From Pararhizobium capsulatum DSM 1112 (GTDB taxonomy: Bacteria; Pseudomonadota; Alphaproteobacteria; Rhizobiales; Rhizobiaceae), in the NCBI RefSeq assembly GCF_030814475.1, contig NZ_JAUSVF010000002.1:248001-312000 (forward strand): 64,000 nt of DNA, given 5' to 3'. The translations under genes and the position numbers were made by a program. Of this stretch, positions 62,847 through 64,000 are shown in pieces (positions within the stretch are counted from its first letter, which is position 1; the number at the start of each line of letters is the position of its first letter). Below the pieces are notes generated by a model, which saw only the letters and a program-made list of their open reading frames with translations, searched no databases and was not told the DNA's origin.

Positions 62847-64000
62847 TCAGCTCGCCTGGAGCGTCATCTTGCGCGAGACCGCGACGAGTGAGGCTCCGAG
62901 AAGGGCGGCGAAGGACGAGAAGAGGAAGACACCGGCCGGTCCCTGAAACTCGACGATCAGACCGCCGAGGATTGCGCCGGTCGAGATGGCGATTTGGAAT
63001 GTCGTCAGCGTTGCCGCACCGGCGCCTTCCGCCTCGTCGCCGGCAGCGCGGCTGATGAAGGACTGGACGCTGACCGGCAACGCGCCGAAGGCGAAGCCCC
63101 AGGCTGCGGTGGCGGCAGCGGCAACGCCGGGCAGGGCGCCGGCGGTGGCGAGCGTCAGGGCCGTTATGGCAATCCCGCTTGCCGCCAGGGTGATGGCCAT
63201 GCGGGTGCTGCGTTCCGCCAGGAAGCCGCCGGCGATATTGCCGAAGAAGCCGCCGATGCCGAAGGCGAGCAGGATCGCGGTGATCATCTCGACGTCAAAT
63301 CGCGGTACCAGTTCCAGATAGGGGCGGATATAGGTGAAGCCCGCAAAGTGACCGGTGACGACTAGCAGGATCGTTGCGAGACCGAGCCGGATTGCGGGCC
63401 GCTTGAGCACCCGGACGATCGTATCGAGACCGGTCCTGCCGACCGGCGGCAGCGGCGGAACCGTCAATGCCTGCACGGCGAAGGTGACGACGCCGACGGC
63501 GGCGGCGAGCAGGAAGGCGTAGCGCCAGCCCAGCGTCGCGCCGATCCAGGCGCCAAGGGGTGCAGCGCAAACCGTCGCGATCGAGACGCCCGACATCACG
63601 ATCGCCATGGCGCGTGGCATCAGCCGGCCGGGAACCAGCCGCATGGCCAGCGCCAGCGACATGGCCCAGAAACCGCCAAGCGCGATGCCGAGCAGCACAC
63701 GCGCGGCAAGCAAGGTGGCGAGGTTCGATGCGAAACCGGCCATCAGGCTGGAGATCACCAGAAGGCCCGTCAGCGCAAGAAGAACGAGCTTTCTGTCGAA
63801 CCGTCCGGTGCCGACGACGACGGCAGGCCCGGCGATGGCCGCGACGATCGCGGTGGCGGTGACTGATTGTCCCGCAGTCCCGATGCTGACGCCGAGGTCG
63901 GCGGACATCGGGGTCAGCAGACTAGCGGGCAGAAATTCGGCCGTGACCAGGCCGAAGACGCCGAGTGACAAGGAGACGACGGCGCCCCATCGGGCGGCGT
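62847..64000 (-). CDS. Major facilitator superfamily transporter, 5' end cut by window edge
   Basis: At least 380 residues of a 12-helix MFS drug/sugar-type exporter of the DHA1 group. The frame stays open to the right edge (WGAVVSLSLGVFGLVTAEFL), so the true start lies outside; in the window the best-looking N-terminal helix is already complete. Seen are EFLPASLLTPMSADLGVSIG, GRFDRKLVLLALTG (motif A) and SGVSIATVCAAPLGAWIGAT. Substrate unknown. Convergent with glgX. Confidence 0.88.
   Translation of the reverse strand, partial: AARWGAVVSLSLGVFGLVTAEFLPASLLTPMSADLGVSIGTAGQSVTATAIVAAIAGPAVVVGTGRFDRKLVLLALTGLLVISSLMAGFASNLATLLAARVLLGIALGGFWAMSLALAMRLVPGRLMPRAMAIVMSGVSIATVCAAPLGAWIGATLGWRYAFLLAAAVGVVTFAVQALTVPPLPPVGRTGLDTIVRVLKRPAIRLGLATILLVVTGHFAGFTYIRPYLELVPRFDVEMITAILLAFGIGGFFGNIAGGFLAERSTRMAITLAASGIAITALTLATAGALPGVAAAATAAWGFAFGALPVSVQSFISRAAGDEAEGAGAATLTTFQIAISTGAILGGLIVEFQGPAGVFLFSSFAALLGASLVAVSRKMTLQAS

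Overview
The window looks like a chromosomal or chromid segment of an alphaproteobacterium of the family Rhizobiaceae (Rhizobium/Agrobacterium relatives). The GC content is high, genes are dense, many short intergenic repeats are of the kind spread through rhizobial genomes (RIME-like elements, a 'TAATTCC-n-GGAATCGG' element, CCTCTTCTCCCC hairpins), and ABC transporters sit beside catabolic genes and local regulators, as is usual in that family. I see no rRNA, tRNA, CRISPR array, prophage or insertion sequence. Function calls rest on motifs read by eye from the translated sequence; no database search was possible.

Layout. Bases 1-2.6 kb hold little beyond small ORFs, two dispersed repeats and a Crp/Fnr regulator. 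At 2.8-3.6 kb is a Tat-exported Hint-domain protein. At 3.9-9.7 kb is a spermidine/putrescine-type ABC transporter operon with a short-chain dehydrogenase, divergent from a LuxR-type regulator; two copies of the palindrome GGTATATACC lie between them. At 9.7-12.1 kb are a small conserved-looking protein, a Cys/Met-metabolism PLP enzyme and a DEDDh exonuclease. At 12.2-15.3 kb is a 1008-residue RTX calcium-binding protein. Then come a small membrane protein, a MetA-type outer-membrane channel and a periplasmic arylsulfatase.

From 19.3 to 30.9 kb runs a nine-gene catabolic operon: sugar/polyol ABC transporter (binding protein, double ATPase, permease), SorC regulator, aldo/keto reductase, GlpD-like flavoprotein dehydrogenase, DhnA/LsrF-type class I aldolase, FGGY kinase and GMC oxidoreductase. 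The enzymes suggest polyol, then polyol phosphate, then ketose 1-phosphate, then DHAP plus an aldehyde. Next are an isochorismatase-fold hydrolase with a divergent LysR regulator, a SulP transporter, an orphan TadG-like protein, an EamA transporter and a GreA paralogue.

From 38.2 to 48.3 kb is the most interesting region: a second polyamine-type ABC transporter plus a ureohydrolase, divergent from a TauE-family (TSUP) exporter and a YdfG/IsfD-like reductase, followed by a class III aminotransferase like taurine aminotransferases and a MocR/TauR-like regulator. Read together this could take up a guanidino-sulfonate such as taurocyamine, release urea and taurine, transaminate taurine to sulfoacetaldehyde, reduce that to isethionate and export it. 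This is an inference with stated alternatives.

From 48.4 to 59.9 kb is a block of ion and stress genes: K+ channel, PPK2 polyphosphate kinase, Ca2+/H+ exchanger, VIT-like protein, HlyD/DUF3302-like pair, AI-2E permease, and finally an AspT-type aspartate:alanine exchanger divergent from an aspartate 4-decarboxylase, which together form a proton-motive aspartate/alanine cycle. The window ends with a DUF2934 protein, glycogen debranching enzyme GlgX and an MFS transporter cut by the right edge.
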